Shown: piece after piece, positions 15,319 to 25,719 of the stretch
Layout of the letters: every line of letters starts with the position of its first letter
Numbering within the stretch: the stretch's first letter is position 1
NCBI RefSeq assembly: GCF_012163155.1
Contig: NZ_JAAVUN010000002.1
Span: forward strand, 1-64,000
DNA from: Kocuria subflava
Lineage (GTDB): Bacteria > Actinomycetota > Actinomycetes > Actinomycetales > Micrococcaceae
DNA length: 64,000 nt
Direction of reading: 5' to 3'
Notes under the pieces: model-generated
What the model was told of the DNA's origin: nothing
Seen by the model: the letters and a program-made list of their open reading frames with translations, nothing else
Databases searched by the model: none
Program-made: the position numbers and the translations under genes

Positions 15319-16833
15319 CTACTTCATGCGCAGTGTTTCAATTCGTCGGCTCTCCGGGGTGCCCGCGGCGAGCTTCTGAAGATGCCCGATCACCGCGGCC
15401 AACCAGGTTTCCACCGATTCTTGGGCCCGTGGGGTGTCCGGGTAACGGGCGCGGATGTGCAGCCCGGAATCGGTCACCACACACCAGACCTGCACACCGT
15501 TCGTGGGAGCTGAGGCAGAGATGTGTTGAGGGTTCAGGGACTGCGGCAGCGCGGCAGGCAACCTGCGGTAGTCCAGGTACGAGATCATGAACATCCCGGG
15601 CGGAACCGGCATGCCACCGTACGGCCTCATGATCGGTTCCAAGGCATGGGAACCCAGCTGCAGGGCTTCCCGGACGGCCGCCCGGCACATGGCCAGATCG
15701 GGATTGGACGACTCCACCACGGAATTGGTGATGAACCACCCCACGGCCTCCTGCCACCGGGGTTCCGTCCTGGAATGCACGGGCAGCACGGCCCGCAACG
15801 GGGAACCGGCCAGTTCCGAACAGGCCTGAGTCATGGACGAGATGACCATGGTGAAGGGGCGGTGGCCCACATCCTGGGCGTGATCTTCAAGGTCCCGGAG
15901 TTGCTGCGCATCCAGCACGGCCCTGGTGGTGACGGCCTCAGCAGGTGTGGGCTGCAACTGCCCCAAGGGAAGCGGGAACGTGGGCATGGTGCCGTGTCCT
16001 GCACTGACGATCTCCTGCCACCGCTGATGAATGGTCTGCGGTGCTGACGCAGCGGCCGCCAGGGCCCGGGTGTGCTCGGCAAAAGATGCAGCCTGCGCCA
16101 CGGAATCATCACTGGCCGGGGACTTCACCAGGACCAGGGCTTCCAGGAAGTCATGGGCCAGCACCGGCAGGGACCATGCGTCCACGTGAGAGTGATCAGC
16201 GGCCAACACCACCGTGGGGGACTGACTGGTGTCCTCCGGGTGGATCACACACAACCGGTGGGAGGGTGTGCCCAGGGGGGAACAGGCACGGTCCAACACC
16301 GTTTTGAGCGTGGCGCGTGTTCCCTCTGCGGTGCTCGGGTGCTCCTGCCAGCGGACACTCAGCGGTTCATGGATCTGATGCAGGGTGAGCTGGGCGTCGC
16401 CGTGATAATCGGAGGGCGTGCGGAAAACGGTCCGCAAGGTCTGGTGCCGCCGGATCAGACGCAACCATGCAGCACCGAGTTCCTGGCGGGTCGCAGGCCC
16501 GGGAAGTTCGAAAGACACGGCCATCCAGGTTCCGGGACGATCCCCGGCGCCCACATGCATGCGCTGGTCAAAGGAGATCGGCAGCAGGCTTCCGGCTGCT
16601 GCCTCTTCAACAGCCAACGTGCACGTGGCCAGGGCACCCTGGGGGAGGGTCGCGTGTGTGATGTTGGTCAGATACAACCGAACCTCCCGTGCTGCGTCGT
16701 GTTGATCCTGTACCCGTTTGCGTTGATCCTGTGACCAAAGCGCGAGTTTCAGTATCCGGGCCAGTGTTAACAGCGTGTGAGATCTCCACGGATCCTTGAC
16801 GTGATGGACACCAGGACGTCTCATGGGCGGCAC
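15319..16833 (-). CDS. Condensation-domain / PapA-like acyltransferase
   Basis: A protein of about 500 residues of the CoA-dependent acyltransferase fold (condensation domain of NRPS, PapA, WES/DGAT relatives). The catalytic HxxxD motif is seen as DHSHVDAWS near residue 213, and the body has the SFDQRMHVG start and a late YLDYRRLP segment. It stands alone without adenylation or carrier domains, so it should act as a free-standing acyltransferase or ester-forming enzyme. The start is unsure: GTG 16833, ATG 16824 or a site nearer RLYLTNITHA, since no Shine-Dalgarno is clear. It is divergent from an alpha/beta hydrolase gene 32 bases away. Confidence 0.72.
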   Translation of the reverse strand: MPPMRRPGVHHVKDPWRSHTLLTLARILKLALWSQDQRKRVQDQHDAAREVRLYLTNITHATLPQGALATCTLAVEEAAAGSLLPISFDQRMHVGAGDRPGTWMAVSFELPGPATRQELGAAWLRLIRRHQTLRTVFRTPSDYHGDAQLTLHQIHEPLSVRWQEHPSTAEGTRATLKTVLDRACSPLGTPSHRLCVIHPEDTSQSPTVVLAADHSHVDAWSLPVLAHDFLEALVLVKSPASDDSVAQAASFAEHTRALAAAASAPQTIHQRWQEIVSAGHGTMPTFPLPLGQLQPTPAEAVTTRAVLDAQQLRDLEDHAQDVGHRPFTMVISSMTQACSELAGSPLRAVLPVHSRTEPRWQEAVGWFITNSVVESSNPDLAMCRAAVREALQLGSHALEPIMRPYGGMPVPPGMFMISYLDYRRLPAALPQSLNPQHISASAPTNGVQVWCVVTDSGLHIRARYPDTPRAQESVETWLAAVIGHLQKLAAGTPESRRIETLRMK

Positions 16834-16865
16834 TCAGCGTGATCCAACAGGACTACCGTGGAACC

Positions 16866-17663
16866 ATGCCGTCCTTCACCCTTGATCATTGCACGCTGGA
16901 CTACCAGGTCTCAGGTCCAGTGGAGGACCGAGGTTCGCCTGCCGTGGTGCAGTTGCACGGGTTGATGTCAGACACCCCGTCCAACACCAGCGGCGGGCTG
17001 GACCTGGCGGCGTTTGTCCCCGGTGCGCGGGTGGTGCGCTATGACGCCCGGGGACACGGGCGTTCCACCGGTGAGCCCGTGGTGGACGACTGGTTGTGGC
17101 CCAACCTGGCACACGATCTGTTGGCGCTGCTGGAGCACGTTTTCCCGGGCCAACCCGTGCACGGCATTGGGCCGTCCATGGGCTCAGCCACACTGCTCTA
17201 TGCGGCACTGGATCAGCCCGAAAAATTCGCATCACTGACCCTGTGTGTGCCCTCCACCTCGTGGGCCACGCGGAGGGGACAGGCAACGATCTACCGGGAA
17301 AGCGCGGAGATGATCGAAACCCTGGGGCTGGAGACCTACATCCGCGCCACCAGAACAGTGCCGCAACCCCCTGCTGTGGCCGACCGCGAACGACACCCAC
17401 CGCGAGTTGCCGCAGACCTACTGCCGTCCGTACTGCGCGGAGCCGCGGCCACGGACCTCCCGGACCCACAGATCCTCTCCAGCATCACGGCAGCCAACCT
17501 GATCCTGGCCTGGTCCGACGACGCCGCCCACCCCCTTTCCAGCTCAGAGATCCTGAGGGAGGCCCTTCCTGGGCAGAGAATGCACATCGCGCGGACTCCG
17601 GGGGAACTGGCCACCTGGCCCCGGCTGTGTGCCGAGTTCGTGCGCGAGTGTGACAACGCGTGA
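16866..17663 (+). CDS. Alpha/beta hydrolase
   Basis: A 265-residue hydrolase. The oxyanion region is LHGLMSD, the next strand gives YDARGHGRS, and the nucleophile elbow is GPSMG (GxSxG). The family includes esterases, lactonases and C-C hydrolases; the substrate is unknown. TACCGT (16854-16859) ends 6 bases before ATG 16866, so a leaderless mRNA starting at this ATG is likely; GTG 16839 is a weaker start. It may work with the divergent condensation-domain acyltransferase on the same ester, which is inference from position only. Confidence 0.83.
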   Translation: MPSFTLDHCTLDYQVSGPVEDRGSPAVVQLHGLMSDTPSNTSGGLDLAAFVPGARVVRYDARGHGRSTGEPVVDDWLWPNLAHDLLALLEHVFPGQPVHGIGPSMGSATLLYAALDQPEKFASLTLCVPSTSWATRRGQATIYRESAEMIETLGLETYIRATRTVPQPPAVADRERHPPRVAADLLPSVLRGAAATDLPDPQILSSITAANLILAWSDDAAHPLSSSEILREALPGQRMHIARTPGELATWPRLCAEFVRECDNA

Positions 17664-17739
17664 GCTCTCACCACGTGATGTTGGTGGCTTTTGGTCCCTC
17701 TCCAGTCTGATTCCAGGATTGGGGGAGCATGATCAGCGC

Positions 17740-18381
17740 ATGGATTTCTGTCATCAGGTGACCTCCGCGTTCCGCGATCCCGGGTCCGTGCTGCAAGCGG
17801 CAGGACCATTGGCGATCGCCATCATGACGGTGTTCATCTTCATCGAGTCCGGGCTGCTCTTTTCGTTCCTGCCCGGTGACTCCCTGCTGTTTGCTGCTGG
17901 GATGCTGTTGCCCTCCATGGGAACACCGTTCTGGCTGGTCTGGGCGTTGGCTGCGGGGGCTGCCATTGCCGGTGGTCAGGTGGGCTACATGCTGGGCAAC
18001 AAGTTCGGCCGCGGTCTGTTTTCTGACAACGCCCGCGTACTCAAAACCAGCCACTTGGTGAAAGCTGAAGCATTCTTTGTCCGCCACGGCGGCAAGGCGC
18101 TGGTGTTGGCGCGGTTCGTGCCCATCGTGCGCACCTACGTGCCTCTGGTGGCAGGGGCCAGCAGCTACCGGTACCGGAAGTTTGTGGGTTGGAACGTCAC
18201 AGGTGCTCTGCTGTGGGTGACCATCATGCTCACCGCCGGGCGGCTGCTCGGCGGCATCCCGTTTGTGGCCGAACACGTGGATCTGATTGCCATCACCATC
18301 GCGATCCTGTCCATCATTCCCATCGTGGTGCACGTTTTGGCATCCCGGAAGTCACAGACCCAAGACCACGGCGTGGCCTGA
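17740..18381 (+). CDS. DedA/SNARE-associated-type membrane protein
   Basis: A 213-residue DedA-family protein. Visible are the hydrophobic FIFIESGLLFSFLPGDSLLF start, GGQVGYMLGNKFGR, and the conserved FVRHGGKALVLARFVPIVRTYVPLVAG block with its arginines, then a final membrane helix. DedA members are proton-dependent lipid transporters (undecaprenyl-phosphate or phospholipid flipping). The start ATG 17740 has GGGGGAG at 17721-17727, a longish spacing. It lies downstream of, and may share transcripts with, the alpha/beta hydrolase. Confidence 0.9.
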   Translation: MDFCHQVTSAFRDPGSVLQAAGPLAIAIMTVFIFIESGLLFSFLPGDSLLFAAGMLLPSMGTPFWLVWALAAGAAIAGGQVGYMLGNKFGRGLFSDNARVLKTSHLVKAEAFFVRHGGKALVLARFVPIVRTYVPLVAGASSYRYRKFVGWNVTGALLWVTIMLTAGRLLGGIPFVAEHVDLIAITIAILSIIPIVVHVLASRKSQTQDHGVA

Positions 18382-18482
18382 CCCAGCCCTACCCGGCCCA
18401 GGGCACCGGTGGGGCTGTGACGGTCGGGTGAGTGACCGGCGTCGTGGTGGTCCGGGCTTGCTGTTGTGGAAGACTTGAACCC

Positions 18483-19577
18483 ATGTCACCCAGTCGAAAT
18501 GACGCCAACCAGATGCCCGTGGACCTGGCCACCGATCTGCGCCAGACCGTGGACCAGGTCACCAAGGAAGCGCTGAATGTGGGGTATCGGTTGGAACAGC
18601 GTCTGACCATGGTGCGGCAGCGCCGCGCCAAGCAGCGCGGTGATTTCCCCGTGATGGTGGCCTTTGACGGTTTTGGCACCACCGCCCACGTGCGTGTCCT
18701 GGGCCGTGCGCTGCTGAAGACCGCCGGCCCGGAGGACCCCACGGCGGAAGACGCCTCCTCCATCCGGGGCTGGCGCTCGTTCACCTCTCTGCCCATTGCC
18801 TTTGCCCACGTGGACGTGCGATTGGGAGGGCGCGAATTCCGTCTGGTGGCGGACAAGGGTGGTGTGATCGATGCCGATCTGGAGATCGCCTTGGAGCCGG
18901 GAATTCACCAGGCCGAGTTGCGTACGGAAGGCTCCTCCTGGGCCACCTCCCGGATGACCGTGGTGAGTCAGACCCAGAAGATCGGCGTGGTCTCTGACAT
19001 TGACGACACCGTGATGGTCACGGCTCTGCCGCGTCCCCTGCTGGCGGCCTGGAACTCCTTTGTGCTCAACGAACACGCGCGGACACCAACGCCGGGCATG
19101 GCGGTGCTCATGGAGCGGCTGACCAAGAAGCACCCGGGTGCCCCGTTCATCTACCTCTCCACGGGAGCATGGAACGTTGCCCCCACGTTGCGCCGGTTCC
19201 TCTCCCGCAACGCTTACCCGGCCGGTGCCCTGTTGCTCACGGACTGGGGCCCGACGACGGATCGGTGGTTCCGTTCCGGTCCACGGCACAAGGTGGAGAA
19301 CTTGGAACACCTGGCCAAGGACTTCCCGGACGTGAAATGGATCCTGATCGGGGATGACGGCCAACACGACCCGGAGATCTACGGGGAATTCGCTCAGCGC
19401 TACCCGGAGCACGTGGCTGCAGTGGTCATCCGTAACCTGTCCCCGGCAGAAGCTGTGCTGGCTTCTGGTCAGCTGCTGGCCGAGGACGGTCCCCGCATTC
19501 CGGAGGGCATCCCGCTGATCGAAGCCAACGACGGCGCCACGATCGCTGAGAAGTTGGTGGAAGTGGGCCTGCTGTAG
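18483..19577 (+). CDS. App1-like phosphatase (DUF2183)
   Basis: A 364-residue protein. The C-terminal half is a HAD-like App1 domain: SDIDDTVMVT is the DxDxT-type nucleophile motif, STGAWNVAP supplies motif II and LIGDDGQHDPEIY the metal-binding motif. The N-terminal half (about 1-150) is a beta-rich domain common in actinobacterial members. Yeast App1 is a phosphatidate phosphatase; the bacterial substrate is unproven. The start ATG 18483 is favoured over the earlier GTG-linked frame because homologues begin near here. Confidence 0.85.
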   Translation: MSPSRNDANQMPVDLATDLRQTVDQVTKEALNVGYRLEQRLTMVRQRRAKQRGDFPVMVAFDGFGTTAHVRVLGRALLKTAGPEDPTAEDASSIRGWRSFTSLPIAFAHVDVRLGGREFRLVADKGGVIDADLEIALEPGIHQAELRTEGSSWATSRMTVVSQTQKIGVVSDIDDTVMVTALPRPLLAAWNSFVLNEHARTPTPGMAVLMERLTKKHPGAPFIYLSTGAWNVAPTLRRFLSRNAYPAGALLLTDWGPTTDRWFRSGPRHKVENLEHLAKDFPDVKWILIGDDGQHDPEIYGEFAQRYPEHVAAVVIRNLSPAEAVLASGQLLAEDGPRIPEGIPLIEANDGATIAEKLVEVGLL

Positions 19578-19611
19578 TTGTGGTGTCTGACCCAGCGCAT
19601 AGCGTGGGGTC

Positions 19612-21144
19612 ATGGAGACAACGACTGCTGAGACCTTTTGGACACCTCTGAATCAACAATCGGGGTATGACTCGCAACTGGCACCGGTTGAGGGTCTGGA
19701 CGCTGCAGATGCCGAGCGCATTGACGCCACGGTGCACTCCGTACGGGCTGCTTTCGCACCGCCGGTGGACCTGGAGACCCGGTTGGATCGACTGGACCGG
19801 CTGGAATCCATGCTGCGCAGATGGGAGGCCCCTCTGGTGGAGGCCCTGGGGCAGGATCTGGGCAAGTCCACCACGGAGGCATGGACCACGGAACTGGGAA
19901 CCGTGTTCGGAGAAATCCACCATCTGCGCCGCCTGTTGCCGCAGTGGATGGCCCTGTCCAAGGTTCCCGGCAGTGCAACGTTGGCACCCAGCCGGGGATG
20001 GGTGGACCACCAGCCTCTGGGCACGGTCCTGATCATTGCCCCGTGGAACTACCCTGTGCAGTTGGTCCTGTCCCCATTGGCCGGGGCCTTGGCGGCAGGC
20101 AACACCGCCGTGGTCAAGCCCTCTGAAGTCACCCCGCACGTTGCCCAGGTTCTGACGGAGGCGCTGCAGGACAGTCTTGCGGACTGTGTGGGTGTGGTCA
20201 CGGGCGCTGTCCCGGAAACCACGCGTGTGCTGCAGCACCGGTTCGATCACATCTTCTACACCGGCAACGCCACCGTGGGACGTGTGGTCATGCGGGCAGC
20301 TGCCGAGTACCTGACTCCGGTCACCCTGGAACTGGGTGGCAAATCCCCGGTGTGGGTGGATGACACCGTTGATCTGAAGGTGGCGGCCCAGCGGATTGCC
20401 TGGGGTAAGTTCCTCAACGCCGGTCAGACCTGCGTGGCACCGGATTACGTGATGGGCCCGCCCCAGGTGCTGCAGCGACTGGAGACTCTACTGGCTGCGG
20501 CGGTCACCTCCCTCTACGGTGCTGATCCTGCCCGCAGCGACTCCTACGGGCGGATCGTGAGCCGCCGGCACCTGGACAAGTTGGCCACCACACTCAGTGA
20601 GGTGGCCACGGAAGACATGATCTTTGGTGGTGGCACTGATGCTGAACAGCTGTACGTGGCACCCACCGTGGTGCGGCAAGCTCCGGATGGCCCGCTGATG
20701 CAGGAAGAAATCTTTGGCCCGGTGCTGCCTCTGGTGGAGGCAGCAGATCACCACCAGGCCATCCAGTACATCAACGCCAGGGAGAAACCGCTAGCGCTGT
20801 ACGTCTTCAGCCAGGATGACGCCGTCCGATCGGAGTTCCGTGCCCTGACATCATCCGGTGGCATGTGCGTGGGTGCACCGGTGATTCATTTGGCCCACCC
20901 GCATCTTCCGTTCGGCGGTGTGGGGGAGTCCGGTGTTGGCAACTACCACGGCGCTTATTCGCTGCAGACCTTCAGCCATGAGCGTGCCGTGTTGGACAAG
21001 CCGTTGAACCCGGACACCTTGAAAGTGGTCTACCCGCCGTACACCGCCATCAAGGCCAAGGGCGCCAAGATCGCCATGGGACTTCCGTCACCAACAGCAG
21101 CTGTCAGAAAGCTGTTCGGCGGAGGATCGACACGCCCACGGTGA
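19612..21144 (+). CDS. Class 3-type aldehyde dehydrogenase
   Basis: A 510-residue NAD(P)-dependent aldehyde dehydrogenase. The catalytic pair is Glu240 in LELGGKSP and Cys274 in NAGQTCVAPD; the cofactor region has PWNYPVQL and VKPSE, and the late GGVGESGVGNYHG segment is typical of the ALDH3/CoA-free branch. It oxidises fatty or aromatic aldehydes to acids in the cytosol. TAGCGT (19600-19605) with TTGTGG 16 bases earlier forms a promoter whose transcript would start at the ATG (leaderless). Confidence 0.92.
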   Translation: METTTAETFWTPLNQQSGYDSQLAPVEGLDAADAERIDATVHSVRAAFAPPVDLETRLDRLDRLESMLRRWEAPLVEALGQDLGKSTTEAWTTELGTVFGEIHHLRRLLPQWMALSKVPGSATLAPSRGWVDHQPLGTVLIIAPWNYPVQLVLSPLAGALAAGNTAVVKPSEVTPHVAQVLTEALQDSLADCVGVVTGAVPETTRVLQHRFDHIFYTGNATVGRVVMRAAAEYLTPVTLELGGKSPVWVDDTVDLKVAAQRIAWGKFLNAGQTCVAPDYVMGPPQVLQRLETLLAAAVTSLYGADPARSDSYGRIVSRRHLDKLATTLSEVATEDMIFGGGTDAEQLYVAPTVVRQAPDGPLMQEEIFGPVLPLVEAADHHQAIQYINAREKPLALYVFSQDDAVRSEFRALTSSGGMCVGAPVIHLAHPHLPFGGVGESGVGNYHGAYSLQTFSHERAVLDKPLNPDTLKVVYPPYTAIKAKGAKIAMGLPSPTAAVRKLFGGGSTRPR

Positions 21145-21504
21145 GGTTTCGTCATGTGAATTCTGAATGCACAGCAGAACATCGTGGGCTGTCCACACCT
21201 GTGGACGCAGGTCGGCTCCCGGGGCGAGTTCGGCATGATCTCGCGGGGGAAGCCGGAGGGCCTGCTGTGGATCAAACAAGGTGATCTGGGGATGAGGTGA
21301 GGACAACCACTCGCGGTGCCTGACACGACATCTTGGGGTTGCAGGCAGCACCGAACACTAGATGTAGTATCGATGCTCAGCACAGGAGAGAGGTCCACCC
21401 AGCGGACCGGTCCGCGTCATCCACGGGATGGAGACGCACGTACTTCCCCGGCCGGCTTCTCCCCACCGCCATACAGACCACCCCCACAGGAAGGGACTCT
21501 TGAC
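21145..21504. other. 360-base non-coding region upstream of nrdH
   Basis: No convincing gene on either strand. It contains two candidate NrdR boxes (21323-21338 and 21355-21370), a -10-like TAGTAT at 21365-21370 inside the second box, and an untranslated leader of roughly 125 bases. Open minus-strand frames across it have no recognisable sequence. No known riboswitch was recognised. Confidence 0.6.
21323..21370 (+). promoter_or_regulatory. Pair of NrdR-box-like sites, one overlapping the -10
   Basis: ACACTAGATGTAGTAT (21355-21370) is close to the NrdR consensus (ACACWATATATWGTGT). A weaker copy, ACACGACATCTTGGGG (21323-21338), starts 32 bases upstream, about three helical turns, which is the usual spacing of paired NrdR boxes. 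The strong box covers a TAGTAT -10 hexamer, so NrdR bound with ATP/dATP would block the promoter of nrdHIE. Confidence 0.6.
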
Positions 21505-21741
21505 ATGTCCGTGACCGTCTACTCCAAGCCCTCCTGCGTCCAGTGCAACGCCACCTACCGTGCACTCAAGAAGAGTGACATCGACTACACCGTCATTGAT
21601 GTCACCGAGGACCAGGACGCCTACAACCGTGTGGTGGCCATGGGCTACCAGCAGGTGCCCGTCGTGGTCGCCGGTGAGGACCACTGGTCCGGTTTCCGCC
21701 CGGACAAGATTTCCTCACTGCGCGTTCGCCGCTCCGCTTGA
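21505..21741 (+). CDS. nrdH: NrdH redoxin
   Basis: A 78-residue glutaredoxin-like protein that takes electrons from thioredoxin reductase and reduces the class Ib ribonucleotide reductase. The active site is CVQC near residue 12; the C-terminal WSGFRPDKI replaces the glutathione site, as in NrdH. It starts at ATG 21505 with GGAAGGGA upstream. It is the first gene of the NrdR-box-controlled nrdHIE set. Confidence 0.95.
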   Translation: MSVTVYSKPSCVQCNATYRALKKSDIDYTVIDVTEDQDAYNRVVAMGYQQVPVVVAGEDHWSGFRPDKISSLRVRRSA

Positions 21742-21877
21742 GGTTGTGCGGCTGGTGCCCGGGCTTTCGGACACCAGCCGTCGCACCGAAGGCGTGTGTG
21801 GTCAGACCCAGGCCGCGTCTCACAGACGGTCCCAGGAATCTCCACAACCATCCCAGCGTCAACGGAAGTGATCTGCC

Positions 21878-22372
21878 ATGTCGGCCTTGTCCGCACTCCT
21901 GGAAGCTGCCCGCCACCGCGAGCACCAACCAGACAGGGACCCAGGCAACGGTGAACAGCTTCCGGACGGAGCCACCGACCCCGTCGTCGTCTATTTCTCC
22001 TCCGTCTCCGGCAACACGCACCGGTTCATGGAGAAACTGTGGGCCCGCAAGGTCCGGCTCCCACTGCACACCTCCCATGAACCCCCCGTCATGGAGGAGC
22101 CCTACGTGCTGGCCGTGCCCACCTATGGGCGGCCCGAAGGTTCCGGAGCAGTGCCACCCCAGGTGGTGAAGTTCCTGAACGTGGAAGCCAACCGCGCCCT
22201 GATGCGGGGTGTGCTGGGGGCAGGAAACACCAACTTCGGCGACAAATTCTGTATCGCCGCAGACAAGATCTCCGCCAAGTGCGGGGTGCCCGTGCTCTAC
22301 AAGTTCGAGTTGATGGGCACCCAAGAAGATGTGAACAAAGTGAACGAAGGACTGATGAAACTGTGGCAGTGA
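21878..22372 (+). CDS. nrdI: NrdI flavodoxin-like protein
   Basis: A 164-residue FMN protein that supplies the oxidant for assembly of the Mn-tyrosyl radical cofactor of NrdF. The core begins with [14 protein letters not shown], and the [13 protein letters not shown] and [10 protein letters not shown] segments are typical. It carries an extra stretch of about 35 hydrophilic residues at the N terminus relative to many NrdI proteins. The 136-base gap after nrdH holds an imperfect hairpin (near 21749-21785). Its TGA overlaps the GTG of nrdE. Confidence 0.93.
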   Translation: MSALSALLEAARHREHQPDRDPGNGEQLPDGATDPVVVYFSSVSGNTHRFMEKLWARKVRLPLHTSHEPPVMEEPYVLAVPTYGRPEGSGAVPPQVVKFLNVEANRALMRGVLGAGNTNFGDKFCIAADKISAKCGVPVLYKFELMGTQEDVNKVNEGLMKLWQ

Positions 22373-24552
22373 CCACCCACACCTTACACGTCGGCATTGC
22401 CGAGTCCGGGCACGACGACCCCTCCGTTCCGGAGAAGTTCCGGGGCATGGGCTACCACGAACTCAACGCAGTCCTGAACCTCTACGACGCCGACGGCAAC
22501 ATTCAGTTCGAAGCCGACCGGCAGGCTGCCCGCCAATACTTCCTGCAGCACGTCAACGAGAACACCGTGTTCTTCCATGACCTGGAGGAAAAGCTGAAGT
22601 ACCTGGTGGACCACCAGTACTACGAGCCCGCGGTGCTGGACCAGTACTCCTTCGAGTTCATCAAGAAGCTCTCCAAGCAGGCCTACGCCCACAAGTTCCG
22701 CTTCCAGACCTTCCTGGGAGCCTTCAAGTTCTACACCTCCTACACGCTCAAGACTTTCGACGGACGCCGTTACCTGGAGCGTTTTGAGGACCGTGTGGTC
22801 ATGGTCTCCCTGTACCTGGCCGACGGTGACCAGCAGTTGGCTGAGAAGCTGGTGGAGGAGATCATCACCGGTCGTTTCCAGCCGGCCACCCCCACGTTCT
22901 TGAACGCCGGCAAGAAGCAGCGCGGTGAAATGGTTTCCTGCTTCCTGCTGCGCATGGAAGACAACATGGAGTCCATCGGACGTTCCATCAACTCCGCCCT
23001 GCAGTTGTCCAAGCGCGGCGGCGGCGTGGCCTTTGCCCTGACCAACCTGCGTGAATCCGGGGCTCCGATCAAGAAGATCGAGAACCAGTCCTCCGGCGTC
23101 ATCCCGGTCATGAAGCTGCTGGAGGACTCCTTCTCCTACGCCAACCAGCTGGGTGCCCGCCAGGGAGCCGGCGCGGTCTACCTGCACGCCCACCACCCGG
23201 ACATCTACAAGTTCCTGGACACCAAGCGGGAGAACGCGGATGAGAAGATCCGCATCAAGACCCTCTCCCTGGGTGTTGTCATCCCGGACATCACGTTCGA
23301 GCTGGCCAAGAAGAACCAGGACATGTACCTGTTCTCCCCGTACGACGTCGAACGCATCTACGGCATGCCCTTCTCCGACATCAACGTCACGGAGAAGTAC
23401 CACGAGATGGTCAACGACGCCCGGATCTCCAAGACCAAGATCAACGCGCGTGAGTTCTTCCAGACCATTGCCGAGGTCCAGTTCGAATCCGGGTACCCGT
23501 ACGTCATGTTCGAGGACACCGTGAACAAGGCCAACCCCATTGAGGGCAAGGTCATCATGTCCAACCTGTGCTCCGAGATCCTCCAGGTATCCGAGCCTTC
23601 CGTGTACGACGCCGACCTCGGATACTCCACGGTGGGCAAGGACATCTCCTGCAACCTGGGCTCCTTGAACATCGCCCTGAGCATGGATTCCCCGGACTTC
23701 GGGCTGACCGTGGAGACCGCCATTCGTGGTCTGACGGCAGTCTCTGACAAGTCCGAGATCGAATCCGTGCCCTCCATCCAGCGTGGCAACTCCATGTCCC
23801 ACGCCGTGGGCCTGGGCCAGATGAACCTGCACGGTTACCTGGGCCGCGAACACATCCACTACGGGTCTGAGGAAGGTGTTGATTTCACCAACATCTACTT
23901 CTACACCGTGGTGTTCCACGCAGTGCGCGCTTCCATGCTGATCGCCAAGGAACGCGGCGAGACGTTTGTGAACTTTGAGAACTCGGACTACGCCAACGGG
24001 TCTTACTTTGACAAGTACACGGACCAGACTTGGCTGCCGGCCACGGACACTGTGCGGAAGATCTTTGCCCGCGCCGGTGTGCACATCCCCACCCAGGACG
24101 ACTGGCGTGAACTCAAAGCCCAGGTGGCCGAGCACGGCATGTACAACCAGAACCTGCAGGCCGTGCCGCCCACAGGCTCCATCTCCTACATCAACAACTC
24201 CACCTCCTCCATCCACCCGATCGCTTCGGCCATCGAGATCCGCAAGGAAGGCAAGCTGGGGCGCGTCTACTACCCGGCTCCGCACATGGACATGGAGAAC
24301 CTGGAGTACTTCCAGGACGCGTACGAGATCGGCTACGAGAAGATCATCGACACCTACGCTGCTGCCACCCAGCACGTGGACCAGGGCCTGTCCTTGACGC
24401 TGTTCTTCAAGGACACCGCCACCACGCGTGACATCAACAAGGCGCAGATCTACGCGTGGCGCAAGGGCATCAAGACGATGTACTACTCGCGGATCCGCCA
24501 GCTCGCACTGGAAGGCACCGAGGTCGAGGGCTGCGTGTCCTGCATGCTGTGA
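22369..24552 (+). CDS. nrdE: Class Ib ribonucleoside-diphosphate reductase alpha subunit
   Basis: The R1E catalytic subunit, about 727 residues, reduces NDPs to dNDPs with NrdF, NrdI and NrdH. Landmarks are [11 protein letters not shown], the SCFLL active-site Cys region, [18 protein letters not shown] with the paired active-site Cys and catalytic Glu, [10 protein letters not shown], and the C-terminal shuttle cysteines in GCVSCML. There is no long N-terminal ATP cone, as expected for class Ib. The start GTG 22369 overlaps the nrdI stop (GTGA); GTG 22363 is also possible. Confidence 0.96.
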   Translation: MTTHTLHVGIAESGHDDPSVPEKFRGMGYHELNAVLNLYDADGNIQFEADRQAARQYFLQHVNENTVFFHDLEEKLKYLVDHQYYEPAVLDQYSFEFIKKLSKQAYAHKFRFQTFLGAFKFYTSYTLKTFDGRRYLERFEDRVVMVSLYLADGDQQLAEKLVEEIITGRFQPATPTFLNAGKKQRGEMVSCFLLRMEDNMESIGRSINSALQLSKRGGGVAFALTNLRESGAPIKKIENQSSGVIPVMKLLEDSFSYANQLGARQGAGAVYLHAHHPDIYKFLDTKRENADEKIRIKTLSLGVVIPDITFELAKKNQDMYLFSPYDVERIYGMPFSDINVTEKYHEMVNDARISKTKINAREFFQTIAEVQFESGYPYVMFEDTVNKANPIEGKVIMSNLCSEILQVSEPSVYDADLGYSTVGKDISCNLGSLNIALSMDSPDFGLTVETAIRGLTAVSDKSEIESVPSIQRGNSMSHAVGLGQMNLHGYLGREHIHYGSEEGVDFTNIYFYTVVFHAVRASMLIAKERGETFVNFENSDYANGSYFDKYTDQTWLPATDTVRKIFARAGVHIPTQDDWRELKAQVAEHGMYNQNLQAVPPTGSISYINNSTSSIHPIASAIEIRKEGKLGRVYYPAPHMDMENLEYFQDAYEIGYEKIIDTYAAATQHVDQGLSLTLFFKDTATTRDINKAQIYAWRKGIKTMYYSRIRQLALEGTEVEGCVSCML

Positions 24553-24576
24553 TCAGCCACGTATCCGCCGAGCGTT

Positions 24577-25646
<1,070 letters not shown>

Positions 25647-25654
25647 GCCCGCTT

Positions 25655-25712
25655 CCAGACCGAGGTTTCTGCCCGAGAGACTCGCGCTCGGCGGGCAGAA
25701 ACCTCGGTCTGG
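25655..25712. terminator. 21-bp perfect hairpin between convergent genes
   Basis: The arms 25655-25675 and 25692-25712 pair perfectly over 21 bp; the 16-base loop contains a further small inverted repeat. It lies between nrdF and the convergent oxidase gene and is probably bidirectional. Confidence 0.85.
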
Positions 25713-25719
25713 GCTGGGG

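Noticed and set aside
21030-21398. Possible minus-strand gene in the nrdH upstream region
   Set aside because: No start signal, no family resemblance, and it overlaps both the aldehyde dehydrogenase end and the NrdR boxes.
21742-21877. Riboswitch or attenuator between nrdH and nrdI
   Set aside because: Only an imperfect hairpin near 21749-21785 is present, with no known aptamer core or U tract.
22384-24375. 663-codon open frame on the minus strand opposite nrdE
   Set aside because: It is the complement of a highly biased GC-rich gene; its Val/Leu/His/Asp-rich translation has no domain and nrdE motifs are unambiguous.
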